Of a DNA stretch of 64,000 bases, positions 9,615 through 18,695 are shown in pieces (position 1 is the first letter of the stretch; the number at the start of each line of letters is the position of its first letter). A program made the translations under genes and the position numbers. The notes under the pieces are model-generated. The model did no database searches, had not been told where the DNA came from, and worked only from the letters and a program-made list of their open reading frames with translations. This stretch comes from Lysinibacillus boronitolerans JCM 21713 = 10a = NBRC 103108 (GTDB taxonomy: Bacteria > Bacillota > Bacilli > Bacillales_A > Planococcaceae). The stretch is from assembly GCF_000772935.1 (NCBI RefSeq), contig NZ_JPVR01000074.1:62001-126000 (forward strand). Reading direction: 5' to 3'.

Positions 9615-10583
9615 TCACGAAGAACTTGAACTAGACGCAATGGTAGCTGCACTAACCGCTGCAATCATTGCTGCTTGCTGCGCTTGAATTAATAGCTCAA
9701 TAGAAGACATAATGGTCATGGACAAAGACTTTTGCACCTTTGCCATATCATAAATAGCGATTTGTACAGCCATAAAGAGCACAAATTCACGATGCCATTT
9801 TAATAACTTCATGTCTTTTAATTCATGGTATAAATCAATCAATCCTTGAAGTTGTGTTTTATTCAGATTAAGTATTGCTAAAAAGCCAAGTAAAGGATAA
9901 TGCATAGCCTTGACTTTAACGCTCTGCTTTTTGAGCACATCACGAAGGGTCACAACATCTGGTACTAGCTGACCATCAAATTGGGGTGAAAAAAATGTTA
10001 ATATCTGCGAAAGCCATTGGAGCTCATTACCAGCATTAAAATTATATGTTCGTAGCTCTTTATAGTATCGATTCATGGTAGCTGCACGCATTTCAACATC
10101 ATCAGATGGACTACTTAATAATATGGCATAAGGAATGTCCTCATATGAGGTTAAAAATGGGTGATGTTTACGTATAGCATCGAATAAGGCCCTAGCCGCC
10201 TGTGCATGCGCCTTTTTATCCTGTTCATCCTCCGTCAAAAACTGCGCCCCGATATAGCTAAAATTACCACTTCTAAATTTAACCTCCTTCAAGATGCTCA
10301 CATTTGTAAGTAAATTCTTTACTGCATTTTCAGCATCATCTTGCTCCATGAGGTTGGCAGCAATACTATATCCAACTGTTGTTCGTAAAGGAGACATCCA
10401 TGTAGATTGCTTCTTCATCTCTTGTAAAACATTTTTATACTTCGTTGCATCAAAAGTTTTTCCTGACGCTACAAATGTACTAGCAATAGCTAATACAATT
10501 TTACGGTCCACCGTCCAGCCTGCAGCCTTTGAAACATCCTCTACTATATTTGCAAATTCATTTTCAATCATCACATAATCCAT
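9615..10583 (-). CDS. DUF4003-like protein
   Basis: 322 residues, mostly helical and soluble, ending in a serine run (ASSSSSS). Layout and motifs such as WMSPLRTTVGY resemble the DUF4003 group of bacilli, whose role is unknown. The ATG at 10583 (MDYVMIENEF) is chosen because a strong AAAGGAGTGGG lies upstream; the frame extends 25 codons further without a ribosome site. Family assignment is from memory of the pattern. Confidence 0.75.
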   Translation of the reverse strand: MDYVMIENEFANIVEDVSKAAGWTVDRKIVLAIASTFVASGKTFDATKYKNVLQEMKKQSTWMSPLRTTVGYSIAANLMEQDDAENAVKNLLTNVSILKEVKFRSGNFSYIGAQFLTEDEQDKKAHAQAARALFDAIRKHHPFLTSYEDIPYAILLSSPSDDVEMRAATMNRYYKELRTYNFNAGNELQWLSQILTFFSPQFDGQLVPDVVTLRDVLKKQSVKVKAMHYPLLGFLAILNLNKTQLQGLIDLYHELKDMKLLKWHREFVLFMAVQIAIYDMAKVQKSLSMTIMSSIELLIQAQQAAMIAAVSAATIASSSSSS

Positions 10584-10743
10584 ATTAAATCCCACTCCTT
10601 TACCCGTTTTACGTAACATAATGTGAGAAAGATTCACCCTCTTTGTAACAATTAACATAAAAAGTAAACATAATTTAATGTATGTTACTTACTTTATTTG
10701 ATTTAATAGAAAATATTAACAACCTACAAAGGAGGTATGGCCG

Positions 10744-10869
10744 ATGTTAGCAAAAACCACAAAGAAACTATTATTTACCATGACTTTAAAGGATCGATTA
10801 AATCTATTCCTTTACCTAAGAAATTCATCCAATAATATCGCTTTACATACTCTTTTCCATAAAAATTAA
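10744..10869 (+). CDS. Possible 41-residue small protein
   Basis: A near-ideal ribosome site AAAGGAGG sits eight bases before an ATG that opens 41 codons: a basic, leucine-rich peptide (MLAKTTKKLLFTMTLKDRLN...) ending at TAA 10867-10869. It occupies an otherwise empty 410-base gap between two minus-strand genes. An ATG at 10737 in another frame is too close to the ribosome site. No promoter was clearly seen, and there is no terminator on this strand. Treat as a candidate only. Confidence 0.4.
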   Translation: MLAKTTKKLLFTMTLKDRLNLFLYLRNSSNNIALHTLFHKN

Positions 10870-10950
10870 TATCGAAACACTTGAACACTCAAAATAAATA
10901 TTCATCACTAAAGCCTCACTTTCCATACAATAACTTTTCTATTTCCAGAT

Positions 10951-10982
10951 AAAAAACAGCGGCAGAAAAACTTTGCCGCTGT
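10951..10982 (-). terminator. Terminator after the ALDH-DUF779 operon
   Basis: CAGCGGCA (10957-10964) / TGCCGCTG (10974-10981), followed on the minus strand by TTTTTT. Confidence 0.9.
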
Positions 10983-10994
10983 ACAAATCACTTG

Positions 10995-11360
10995 TTAAAT
11001 TAACCCTAGCTCTTGCAGTTCTTCAGATGTGAAGGCTCTTGACCTTGTTAGGAAACGTTTTCCTTCTACGCCCTCGAGTGAAAACATGCCGCCTCTGCCA
11101 TCCACCACATCCAATATAATTTGTGTATGTTTCCAGTAATCATATTGATTTTTGTGCATATAGAAAGGAGCATCACCCACTTCACCAAGGCACACATCCT
11201 GATCTCCTATTAACAAATCCCCTTCTGGATAACACATCGGTGAGGAGCCATCACAGCATCCGCCTGATTGATGAAACATAACGGGCCCATGTTTCTCTTT
11301 TAATAGATCGATTAGTGCTAGCGCTTCTTCCGTAGCTAATACACGTTCAACCACGCTCAT
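10995..11360 (-). CDS. DUF779 protein paired with aldehyde dehydrogenase
   Basis: 121-residue soluble protein with a cysteine-rich patch HQSGGCCDGSSPMCYPEGD (about 30-48), which could bind metal, and the block HTQIILDVVDGRGGMFSLE. These are the marks of DUF779, a family repeatedly found just after AcoD/ExaC-type aldehyde dehydrogenases, as here (15 bases downstream of one). The biochemical role is unknown; the linkage suggests it assists or protects the dehydrogenase. A terminator closes the two-gene operon. Confidence 0.85.
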   Translation of the reverse strand: MSVVERVLATEEALALIDLLKEKHGPVMFHQSGGCCDGSSPMCYPEGDLLIGDQDVCLGEVGDAPFYMHKNQYDYWKHTQIILDVVDGRGGMFSLEGVEGKRFLTRSRAFTSEELQELGLI

Positions 11361-11375
11361 GCACCTCCCTACGAA

Positions 11376-12896
11376 TTAGAAGAAACCAAGTTTGTTTTCG
11401 CTATAGCTAACTAATAAGTTCTTCGTTTGTTGGTAATGCGCTAACATCATTTTATGATTTTCACGACCAACACCCGACATTTTGTAGCCACCGAATGCAG
11501 CATGTGCAGGATATGCGTGGTAACAGTTTGTCCAAACACGACCAGCTTGAATTTCACGACCGAAGCGATATGCCGTATTAATATCTCTCGTCCAAACACC
11601 TGATCCTAAACCATATAATGTATCATTAGCAATTTCTAATGCTTCCTCTTTCGTTTTAAATGTTGTGACAGCAACAACTGGTCCGAAAATTTCTTCTTGG
11701 AATATACGCATTTTATTATGCCCTTTGAAAACAGTTGGTTTAATGTAGTAGCCATTTTCGAAGCCTTCACCCACATTATTTTTGTCTCCTCCAATTAGAC
11801 ATTCTGCACCTTCTTGCTTACCAATATCTAAATAAGAAAGAATTTTTTCCATTTGCTCACTAGATGCCTGTGCACCCATCATTGTGTTTGGATCAAGTGG
11901 GTTGCCAACTTTAATGGCTTCTACTCGCTGTAATACGCGCTCCATAAATTTATCGTAAATAGATTCTTGGATCAGTGCACGTGAAGGACAAGTACATACT
12001 TCCCCTTGATTTAGAGCGAATAGCACAAAGCCCTCAACAGCTTTATCTAAAAAGGCATCATCTTTATCCATAATATCTTCAAAGAAGATGTTTGGCGACT
12101 TACCACCAAGTTCTAATGTTACTGGAATAAGGTTTTGAGAAGCGTATTGCATAATTAAACGCCCTGTTGTTGTCTCACCTGTAAAGGCAATCTTACCTAT
12201 GCGTGGATTTGATGCAAGCGGTTTCCCTGCTTCTAAGCCAAATCCATTCACAACATTAATGACACCTGGTGGTAGTAAGTCTTCTATTAATTCTAAAAGC
12301 ACCATAATAGATGCTGGTGTTTGTTCTGCAGGTTTTAATACGACACAGTTTCCAGCTGCAAGTGCTGGCGCAAGCTTCCATACAGCCATTAATAATGGGA
12401 AGTTCCAAGGTATAATTTGGCCAACTACGCCAATTGGCTCGTGGAAATGATAAGCAACTGTATCGTTATCAATTTGGCTTACTGAGCCCTCTTGAGCACG
12501 TAATACCCCAGCAAAATAACGAAAATGATCAATTGCAAGAGGGATGTCTGCATTTAATGTTTCGCGTACCGCTTTACCGTTATCCCATGTTTCAGCAACG
12601 GCTAGCTTTTCTAAATTTTGCTCAATACGGTCCGCAATTTTAAGTAAAATGTTTGCGCGTTCTGTTGGTGATGTCTTGCCCCATGCATCCTTAGCAGCAT
12701 GCGCTGCATCTAATGCATGTTCAATATCCTCAGCTGTGGAACGTGCTACTTGTGTAAAAACTTGTCCAGTAACAGGAGTAACGTTATCAAAATACTGACC
12801 CTTCACTGGGGGTGTCCATTCGCCACCGATATAATTATCGTATCTCTCTTTGAATTGAACTACCGATCCTTCAGTGTTTGGAAATGCATAAACCAT
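11376..12896 (-). CDS. Aldehyde dehydrogenase, AcoD/ExaC (acetaldehyde) type
   Basis: 506-residue NAD-dependent aldehyde dehydrogenase, probably oxidising acetaldehyde or similar short aldehydes to the acid. Motifs: [32 protein letters not shown], catalytic Glu in [12 protein letters not shown], and catalytic Cys in [13 protein letters not shown]. The CTCPSR form and the C-terminal [15 protein letters not shown] are typical of the AcoD/ExaC/AldB branch. First gene of an operon with DUF779. The 240-base upstream gap shows no sigma-54 -24/-12 site, which some relatives use. Confidence 0.92.
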   Translation of the reverse strand: MVYAFPNTEGSVVQFKERYDNYIGGEWTPPVKGQYFDNVTPVTGQVFTQVARSTAEDIEHALDAAHAAKDAWGKTSPTERANILLKIADRIEQNLEKLAVAETWDNGKAVRETLNADIPLAIDHFRYFAGVLRAQEGSVSQIDNDTVAYHFHEPIGVVGQIIPWNFPLLMAVWKLAPALAAGNCVVLKPAEQTPASIMVLLELIEDLLPPGVINVVNGFGLEAGKPLASNPRIGKIAFTGETTTGRLIMQYASQNLIPVTLELGGKSPNIFFEDIMDKDDAFLDKAVEGFVLFALNQGEVCTCPSRALIQESIYDKFMERVLQRVEAIKVGNPLDPNTMMGAQASSEQMEKILSYLDIGKQEGAECLIGGDKNNVGEGFENGYYIKPTVFKGHNKMRIFQEEIFGPVVAVTTFKTKEEALEIANDTLYGLGSGVWTRDINTAYRFGREIQAGRVWTNCYHAYPAHAAFGGYKMSGVGRENHKMMLAHYQQTKNLLVSYSENKLGFF

Positions 12897-13137
12897 TTTA
12901 CTTCTCCCCTTTACACAATTTAATGAGAACTATCTACAAAAAACGTTATTTTATATCGGAATAACAATATTTTCATAGAAACCCTCTCACCTAATATATT
13001 GTCAGAAACATAAAATAATTTCAACTTTTTCAAAAATTTTTCCAACTAATTTATTTTTGCTAGAAAAGCTTCTAGCATTCACTGTATGTGTGACGTTAAG
13101 GTATACTTAAAAATAATATAAAATATAGGAGAACAAT

Positions 13138-13839
13138 ATGCGTATTAATAAATATTTAAGTGAAACTGGCATCATATCTCGTCGTGGGGCTGATAAATGG
13201 ATAGCAGAAGGAAAGGTAACGATTAACGGGGAGCTGGCTACAGTTGGTAGTCAGGTTGAAACAGGAGACATTGTTTGCGTGGATGGAAAAGAGGTAAAGA
13301 AAGAACAACAGCTTGTTTACATTGCTCTGAATAAACCTGTTGGGATTACAAGTACAACAGAACGTCATATAAAAGGCAATGTCGTTGATTTTGTCAATCA
13401 TCCTTTGCGTATTTTTCATATCGGGCGTCTTGATAAGGAATCAGAGGGGCTATTGTTGTTAACGAATGATGGTGATATCGTCAATAAAATTCTACGTGCT
13501 GAAAATCATCATGAAAAAGAATACATTGTTCAAGTTGATAAGCCTATAACTGCGCAATTCATCCAAAAAATGGGGGCTGGGGTCGATATTTTAGATACAA
13601 CAACTTTACCATGTCATGTGGAAAAGATTTCAGATAAAGTATTTAAAATCATTTTAGAGCAAGGCTTAAACCGCCAAATTCGTCGAATGTGTACTGCACT
13701 AGGATATTCCGTTAAGCGTCTTCAACGTATTCGAATTATGAATATTAAGCTTGGTAATTTAAAGGTAGGGCAATGGCGTGATTTAACAGAGAAGGAACGA
13801 ACAGAACTATTCAAACTACTCAATTACACACCAAAATAA
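13138..13839 (+). CDS. rluF: 23S rRNA pseudouridine synthase, RluF type
   Basis: Isomerises a uridine of 23S rRNA (U2604 in E. coli RluF) to pseudouridine. The 233-residue product has an N-terminal S4 RNA-binding domain ([21 protein letters not shown] onward, 1-50), then the RluB/E/F-type catalytic core with the nucleophile D99 in [16 protein letters not shown], and the C-terminal motif [15 protein letters not shown] ribosome site precedes the ATG. RluF versus RluB is judged from size and from the C-terminal motif. Confidence 0.88.
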   Translation: MRINKYLSETGIISRRGADKWIAEGKVTINGELATVGSQVETGDIVCVDGKEVKKEQQLVYIALNKPVGITSTTERHIKGNVVDFVNHPLRIFHIGRLDKESEGLLLLTNDGDIVNKILRAENHHEKEYIVQVDKPITAQFIQKMGAGVDILDTTTLPCHVEKISDKVFKIILEQGLNRQIRRMCTALGYSVKRLQRIRIMNIKLGNLKVGQWRDLTEKERTELFKLLNYTPK

Positions 13840-13866
13840 ACACATTTAAGGGGAGGGGCGAGGACT

Positions 13867-14586
13867 ATGATATCCATTCAAAGCACAGAACAACTAACAG
13901 GGGTAAGAATTAGCGCGGATTATTGGGATTTAGATGAACTAATTAATGCTATTTATAATGTAACTGGTGACGAAAATAAATACTATGATTATCAGGGTCC
14001 TCGACTACGTATTTTAAGCGTTTGCTATAAACTAAGACATGCTATGCTCGGTGAACATCACCTAGAGTTTGTTAGTAATGGACTTAATAAGAGTGTTCTA
14101 ACACAACATGAGCTCATCTTTCCAAGTAAGAATGTCTATTTTTCAACAGAAATTCTTTGGCCAGAAATTATCTTTAGTGCCATCGCATTAAATGATTTTA
14201 TTGACCTGCACCAAAAGTTAAACAATGCTTCTATGTGGAATCATGAAATAGCTATTATACGCAAATTTCAAGCGGCTATTGCTGAATGTCTAGAGCAAGA
14301 GGTAAGTGAAGAAGATTATGCTGTGTTTTTAAGAATGTTACATGCTAAAAATCCCTTAACTTTCCGTTTTGCAACCCAGTACGTGGATGTTCTAAATCTA
14401 GAATATATCGAATTAAGTAAAGAGGAACGTCAGGCTCATTTAGCGGCATTTGCTGTGAGATTAATGGTAGAGGACCATGAATATGTAGCTTTAAAATCCC
14501 ACCTGATGGAAGCAGCTATAGCAACGAAACAAGCATTACATGATATTCAAATTCAACTAAATTATCCTGAAGAAATATTCTGGTGA
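13867..14586 (+). CDS. DUF6904-like protein of unknown function
   Basis: 239-residue soluble, mostly helical protein. The opening TEQLTGVRISADYWDLDELINAIYNVTG followed by YYDYQGPRLRILSVCYKLRHA is reminiscent of the DUF6904 group, but I cannot confirm this. Very strong ribosome site (AAGGGGAGGGGCGAGG). It follows rluF by 27 bases and probably shares its transcript; a terminator follows immediately. Confidence 0.65.
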   Translation: MISIQSTEQLTGVRISADYWDLDELINAIYNVTGDENKYYDYQGPRLRILSVCYKLRHAMLGEHHLEFVSNGLNKSVLTQHELIFPSKNVYFSTEILWPEIIFSAIALNDFIDLHQKLNNASMWNHEIAIIRKFQAAIAECLEQEVSEEDYAVFLRMLHAKNPLTFRFATQYVDVLNLEYIELSKEERQAHLAAFAVRLMVEDHEYVALKSHLMEAAIATKQALHDIQIQLNYPEEIFW

Positions 14587-14595
14587 ACAAACCAT

Positions 14596-14629
14596 GCCGT
14601 CTCAACATAATTGAGACGGCTGTTTTTTC
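14596..14629 (+). terminator. Terminator after the rluF transcription unit
   Basis: Perfect inverted repeat GCCGTCTCAA (14596-14605) / TTGAGACGGC (14611-14620) followed by TGTTTTTT. Confidence 0.92.
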
Positions 14630-15126
14630 TATTCTATTGTTTTGTAGGCCATTTTACGAATAACTTCCTCGTGCTGAGGATAATCTGCTAAAAGCTCTTC
14701 CTGTGTGAACAATTCAAAATCCTCAAAGTCAAAGCCTGGCGCCACCATACATCCTACTAAACTAAACGAATCAGATTCCTCCACCGACGAGCCGAAAATT
14801 GTATGCTTTGGTACTGCGATTTGAGGGACCTCCCCTGCTTCTACATTCAAGCCAAGCTTCTTCGCTTCATATGTCCCATCTGGGAAAATCATATGCACTG
14901 TTAGTGGGCTTCCTGCGTGATAATACCATAGCTCGTCCGATTGTAAACGATGTAAATGTGAAATATCCTGTGAGCGCAGGAGGAAATATATACTAGTATA
15001 AATCGGTCTCTGTACATCTCTCACTGCTATATCGTCCGATGCACGAAACGATGAAATGTAATAGCCCCCTTCAGGATGTTCGGCTAACTTTAAATGTTCA
15101 ATAAAATATTGTGCTGAATACTTCAA
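14629..15126 (-). CDS. Cupin-fold DUF985 protein
   Basis: 165-residue single-domain cupin. Motifs: HLKLAEHPEGGYY near the N-terminus, SIYFLLRSQDISHLHRLQSDELWYYHAG in the middle, and GCMVAPGFDFEDFEL at the end. These are the hallmarks of the DUF985/Cupin_5 family (yeast YML079w-like). Histidines in SHLHRL and WYYHAG may line the pocket. Function unknown; a small-molecule or sugar-binding or epimerase-like role is often guessed. Single gene convergent with the rluF unit. Confidence 0.85.
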   Translation of the reverse strand: MKYSAQYFIEHLKLAEHPEGGYYISSFRASDDIAVRDVQRPIYTSIYFLLRSQDISHLHRLQSDELWYYHAGSPLTVHMIFPDGTYEAKKLGLNVEAGEVPQIAVPKHTIFGSSVEESDSFSLVGCMVAPGFDFEDFELFTQEELLADYPQHEEVIRKMAYKTIE

Positions 15127-15202
15127 AAAGCATCACTCCTTTTTTCAACCTTACCAAAAAGTAAAGTGGAAATGCTACCTCTGATTCTTTCAACATACAA
15201 GC

Positions 15203-15232
15203 CAAAAAGGACATCTCAACATGAGATGTCCT
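15203..15232 (-). terminator. Terminator of the liv operon
   Basis: AGGACATCTCA (15208-15218) / TGAGATGTCCT (15222-15232) with a three-base loop and CCTTTTTGG on the minus strand. Confidence 0.85.
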
Positions 15233-15239
15233 ACCATTT

Positions 15240-15947
15240 TTATAATCCGCCTAAATAAGCTGCCTTTACTTGCTCGCTCTCTTGTAGCTCTTTTGCTGAA
15301 CCAGATAAAACAATACGCCCTGTTTCAAGTACATATGCACGGTTAGCGACAGATAATGCCATATTAGCATTTTGCTCTACAAGTAAGACGGTGGTTCCTT
15401 CTTTATTAACCTGCTCAATAATATTAAAGATATTTTTTACCATCAACGGTGCAAGACCCATTGAAGGTTCATCCATTAATAATAGTTTTGGTTTTGCCAT
15501 TAAAGCCCGCCCCATTGCAAGCATCTGCTGTTCCCCACCGGATAATGTACCTGACTGCTGTTTTCGGCGCTCCAATAAGCGTGGAAATAACTCGAAAACA
15601 TGATCCATATCTTTCTTAATACCTGCTTTGTCATTACGCAGATATGCACCAAGCTCTAAGTTTTCCTCAACTGACATATTGGCAAAAACACGACGACCTT
15701 CTGGAACGTGAGAAATCCCTGATTTAACAATAGTCTGTGCCGCTTTCCCAGCTATCGAAAAGCCTTCATATTCAATAATGCCACCTTTTGGCTTCAATAA
15801 ACCTGACAATGTCTTTAAGAGCGTGCTCTTTCCAGCACCGTTTGCACCGATTAACGTTACAATCTCACCCTCGTTTACTTCTAAAGAGAGGCCCTTTAAT
15901 GCTTGGATGTTGCCATAATAAACATCGATATTTTGTACTTTTAGCAT
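15240..15947 (-). CDS. livF: Branched-chain amino acid ABC transporter ATPase LivF
   Basis: 235-residue ABC ATPase, one of the two that power Leu/Ile/Val uptake. Walker A GANGAGKST (about 36-44), signature LSGGEQQMLAMGRAL, Walker B KLLLMDEPSMGLAP, and switch His replaced by the LivF-typical VEQN. Its start overlaps the livG stop by one base, so it is translationally coupled. Last gene of the liv operon, closed by a terminator. Confidence 0.94.
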   Translation of the reverse strand: MLKVQNIDVYYGNIQALKGLSLEVNEGEIVTLIGANGAGKSTLLKTLSGLLKPKGGIIEYEGFSIAGKAAQTIVKSGISHVPEGRRVFANMSVEENLELGAYLRNDKAGIKKDMDHVFELFPRLLERRKQQSGTLSGGEQQMLAMGRALMAKPKLLLMDEPSMGLAPLMVKNIFNIIEQVNKEGTTVLLVEQNANMALSVANRAYVLETGRIVLSGSAKELQESEQVKAAYLGGL

Positions 15948-16726
15948 TAGCCGATAACCTCCTCACCAAGGTACGCTTCTATTACCTTTGGATTGTTGCG
16001 AATTTCTTCTGGTGTCCCGTCAGCGATTAATTGTCCATGATCAAGTACGTAAATACGTTCACAAATACCCATAACTAAGCTCATATCATGCTCAATCAGC
16101 AATATTGTTAAGCCGAACTCTTTACGAATAAATGCAATTAACTCCATTAAATCATGAGTTTCTTGTGGGTTCATCCCTGCTGCTGGTTCATCCAATAAAA
16201 GTAGTTTGGGATTTGCCGCTAACGCACGAGCAATCTCTAAACGACGCTGCATCCCGTAGGGCAAATTCTTTGCTAGCTCATCTTTATAAACATCTAAGCC
16301 AAAGATTTTTAAGAACTCAATTGACTGTTGCTCCATTTCAGCCTCACCTTTGAAATGAGTAGGCAAACGAAAAATAGAAGACCACATAGAATGCTTAGCA
16401 AGAGAATGGTTAGCAACCTTAACATTGTCTAGTACAGATAGCTCTTTAAATAAGCGAATATTTTGGAACGTACGGCTGATCCCCTTCTGGGTAACCTGAT
16501 AGGGCGCAAGTCCATTCAATTTCATACCATTAAAAGTAATTGTACCTTCCGTTGGTGTATATACACCTGTTAACATATTAAAGCTAGTTGTTTTCCCAGC
16601 ACCGTTTGGCCCAATAAGTCCTACCAATTCGCCTTGGTTAAGGTACATATTAACGCCCTGAACTGCCTTTAAACCACCGAATTGAATACCCATATTTTCA
16701 ACATTGATAAGAAGGTTTCCAGTCAT
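15947..16726 (-). CDS. livG: Branched-chain amino acid ABC transporter ATPase LivG
   Basis: 259-residue ABC ATPase. Walker A GPNGAGKTT, Q-loop region GISRTFQNIRLF, signature in the LivG form LPYGMQRRLEIARAL, Walker B KLLLLDEPAAGMNP, switch EHDM. The extra segment after the Q-loop (about 100-130) is usual for LivG. One-base overlaps with livM and livF indicate a tight operon. It partners LivF on the cytoplasmic face of LivHM. Confidence 0.94.
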   Translation of the reverse strand: MTGNLLINVENMGIQFGGLKAVQGVNMYLNQGELVGLIGPNGAGKTTSFNMLTGVYTPTEGTITFNGMKLNGLAPYQVTQKGISRTFQNIRLFKELSVLDNVKVANHSLAKHSMWSSIFRLPTHFKGEAEMEQQSIEFLKIFGLDVYKDELAKNLPYGMQRRLEIARALAANPKLLLLDEPAAGMNPQETHDLMELIAFIRKEFGLTILLIEHDMSLVMGICERIYVLDHGQLIADGTPEEIRNNPKVIEAYLGEEVIG

Positions 16727-17673
16727 TATTTAGTACCTCCCTTTTTACCAAACTTAAATAATTGTGTTATCTCTTTCGTTCCCATCAAGCCTGTTGGACG
16801 ATAGAGCATCACGATAATTAAAACTAAACTGTAAATAATCATACGCGTTTCTGGGAAGTTTGCTAGATAAGTAGACACAACTGTTAAGAAAATCGCAGCA
16901 ATCACTGAACCAGAAAGACTTCCCAAACCACCAAGTACAACGTAAATTAAAATATCAAATGATTTTAAGAAACCGAATGTTGTCGGTTGAATAATGTAAA
17001 AGTTATGTGCAAAAATGGCTCCTGCTAGACCTGCGAAGAAAGACCCGATCGCAAATGCAACAACTTTATAGTAAGTCGTGTTAATACCCATCGCATCTGC
17101 TGCTATTTCATCTTCTCGAATGGAAATACACGCACGCCCATGACGAGAATTTGTAAAGTTTGAGATAACTAGAATTGTTAGCACTACGCCAAAGAATGCA
17201 TATGTCCAGTTCGATAAATATTTAACCTGCATCCCTGCTGCGCCACCAACATAATCCGTATTTAAAAAGATAATACGAATGATCTCTGCAAATCCAAGTG
17301 TAGCAATTGCTAAGTAATCCCCTTTTAACCGAAGCGTTGGAATCCCTACGATTAAACCAGCAACTGCTGCTGCTACAGCCCCTAATAGGATGGCCAATGG
17401 GAATGGTAACATTAACTTTGTTGTAATAATAGCCGATACATACGCTCCCACTGCAAGGAACCCAGCATGTCCAATCGAGAATTGTCCAGTAACACCAATA
17501 ACAATATGCAAGCTGACAGCCAGCATGATATTAATACACATTGTGATCAACATATTTTTATAGTACAAATCAATTACTTCTGTTGTAATCAACAATTGTA
17601 CAACTGCATAGATGACTAGCGCTATTACGGCATAGCCCCAGAAAACTTTAGACTTTTTCATAAAACCGCTCAC
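16726..17673 (-). CDS. livM: Branched-chain amino acid ABC transporter permease LivM
   Basis: 315-residue membrane permease with about eight to ten hydrophobic segments. It has the BPD_transp_2 signature ATLGFAEIIRIIFLN and the coupling stretch GRACISIREDEIAADAMGIN that contacts the ATPases. It starts immediately after the livH stop, with no spacer. Basic C-terminus (LFKFGKKGGTK). Confidence 0.93.
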   Translation of the reverse strand: MSGFMKKSKVFWGYAVIALVIYAVVQLLITTEVIDLYYKNMLITMCINIMLAVSLHIVIGVTGQFSIGHAGFLAVGAYVSAIITTKLMLPFPLAILLGAVAAAVAGLIVGIPTLRLKGDYLAIATLGFAEIIRIIFLNTDYVGGAAGMQVKYLSNWTYAFFGVVLTILVISNFTNSRHGRACISIREDEIAADAMGINTTYYKVVAFAIGSFFAGLAGAIFAHNFYIIQPTTFGFLKSFDILIYVVLGGLGSLSGSVIAAIFLTVVSTYLANFPETRMIIYSLVLIIVMLYRPTGLMGTKEITQLFKFGKKGGTK

Positions 17674-18549
17674 CTACACTTTCTCACGGGCGTTTTTACC
17701 AAAGATACCCGATGGTCTGAAGATTAAGATTAAAATTAAAATAACGAATGCCGCTGCATCACGCCATAACGAGAAGCCAAGTGCACTTACTAAGGACTCT
17801 ACAACACCTAGTAACATACCACCAACCATAGCGCCAGGGATGATACCAATACCACCAAGAACGGCTGCGATAAATGCTTTAACCCCAGGAATAACACCCA
17901 TTAGCGGGTCAATTTTTGTATAATAAACACCGAAGATAACACCTGCTGCACCAGCTAAAGCTGAACCAATCGCAAACGTTGCAGAAATTGTATTGTCAAC
18001 GTTAATACCCATTAAGCGAGCTGCATCTGCATCGTGGGAAACGGCACGCATCGCTTTACCAATCTTTGTTTTATGTACGATGAATTGTAAAAGAATCATC
18101 AGTACAACTGCGACTGATAAAATTAAGATGGAAGTACTGCTGATTTGAACGCCAAAAATATCTAGTGATTTATTTTTGAAAACCTCAGGATATGCTGCTG
18201 GTTGAGCACCTCTGAAGAAAATCGTTGTATATTCAATTAATAGCGATACACCAATCGCTGTAATTAAAGCTGCGATTCGTGTAGCATTTCGTAAACGTTT
18301 ATAGGCAATACGTTCAATTAATACACCAAAGATTGCACAAACTAACATTGCCAATAATAATGCTGGGAAGAAGCCAAGCTCCCATTTAGCAATAGCGTAA
18401 AAGCCAATAAATGACCCAATCATGAAGACATCACCATGAGCAAAGTTAATCAGCTTGATAATACCGTATACCATCGTATACCCTAACGCTATTAACGCGT
18501 AGATACTTCCAAGTGAAATACCGTTCACAAGTTGCTGTATCCATTCCAT
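17674..18549 (-). CDS. livH: Branched-chain amino acid ABC transporter permease LivH
   Basis: Membrane permease with the LivH signature YGIIKLINFAHGD and coupling helix GKAMRAVSHDADAARLMGIN. The ATG at 18549 (MEWIQQLVNG) is favoured over the ATG six bases upstream because AAAGGAG then lies nine bases away instead of three. A 15/15 CodY box (18567-18581) lies just upstream of the ribosome site, and a hairpin separates this gene from livJ, so the permease genes may be tuned separately from the binding protein. Confidence 0.93.
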   Translation of the reverse strand: MEWIQQLVNGISLGSIYALIALGYTMVYGIIKLINFAHGDVFMIGSFIGFYAIAKWELGFFPALLLAMLVCAIFGVLIERIAYKRLRNATRIAALITAIGVSLLIEYTTIFFRGAQPAAYPEVFKNKSLDIFGVQISSTSILILSVAVVLMILLQFIVHKTKIGKAMRAVSHDADAARLMGINVDNTISATFAIGSALAGAAGVIFGVYYTKIDPLMGVIPGVKAFIAAVLGGIGIIPGAMVGGMLLGVVESLVSALGFSLWRDAAAFVILILILIFRPSGIFGKNAREKV

Positions 18550-18566
18550 GCGCATTCACTCCTTTA

Positions 18567-18581
18567 AATTTTCTGAAAATT
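18567..18581. promoter_or_regulatory. CodY box, perfect consensus, before livH
   Basis: AATTTTCTGAAAATT matches the published CodY consensus AATTTTCWGAAAATT at all 15 positions. It lies between livJ and livH, about 18 bases upstream of the livH start. Because a clear promoter was not found here, CodY may act as a transcriptional roadblock inside the operon. Confidence 0.85.
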
Positions 18582-18654
18582 GAAAAATAAATACATAGAT
18601 CTATACTAAAAGTTATGTTTTGCTCTATGATTCTAGTTATCTAGCACACAAAAA

Positions 18655-18690
18655 AGGAAGGCGTGTTTACCCGCCTCCCCCTTGCTTACA
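18655..18690 (-). terminator. Weak hairpin between livJ and livH
   Basis: On the minus strand GGGAGGCGGG ... CGCCTTCC forms a GC-rich stem with one bulge, followed by TTTTTT. Likely a partial terminator that makes the binding protein more abundant than the permease, as is common in ABC operons. Confidence 0.65.
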
Positions 18691-18695
18691 AAACA

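Noticed and set aside
10737-10838. Alternative small frame starting ATGGCCGATG
   Set aside because: Its ATG is only one base from the GGAGG ribosome site, too close for efficient initiation.
12897-13137. Sigma-54 (-24/-12) promoter before the AcoD-type dehydrogenase
   Set aside because: No TGGCAC-N5-TTGC sequence on the minus strand.
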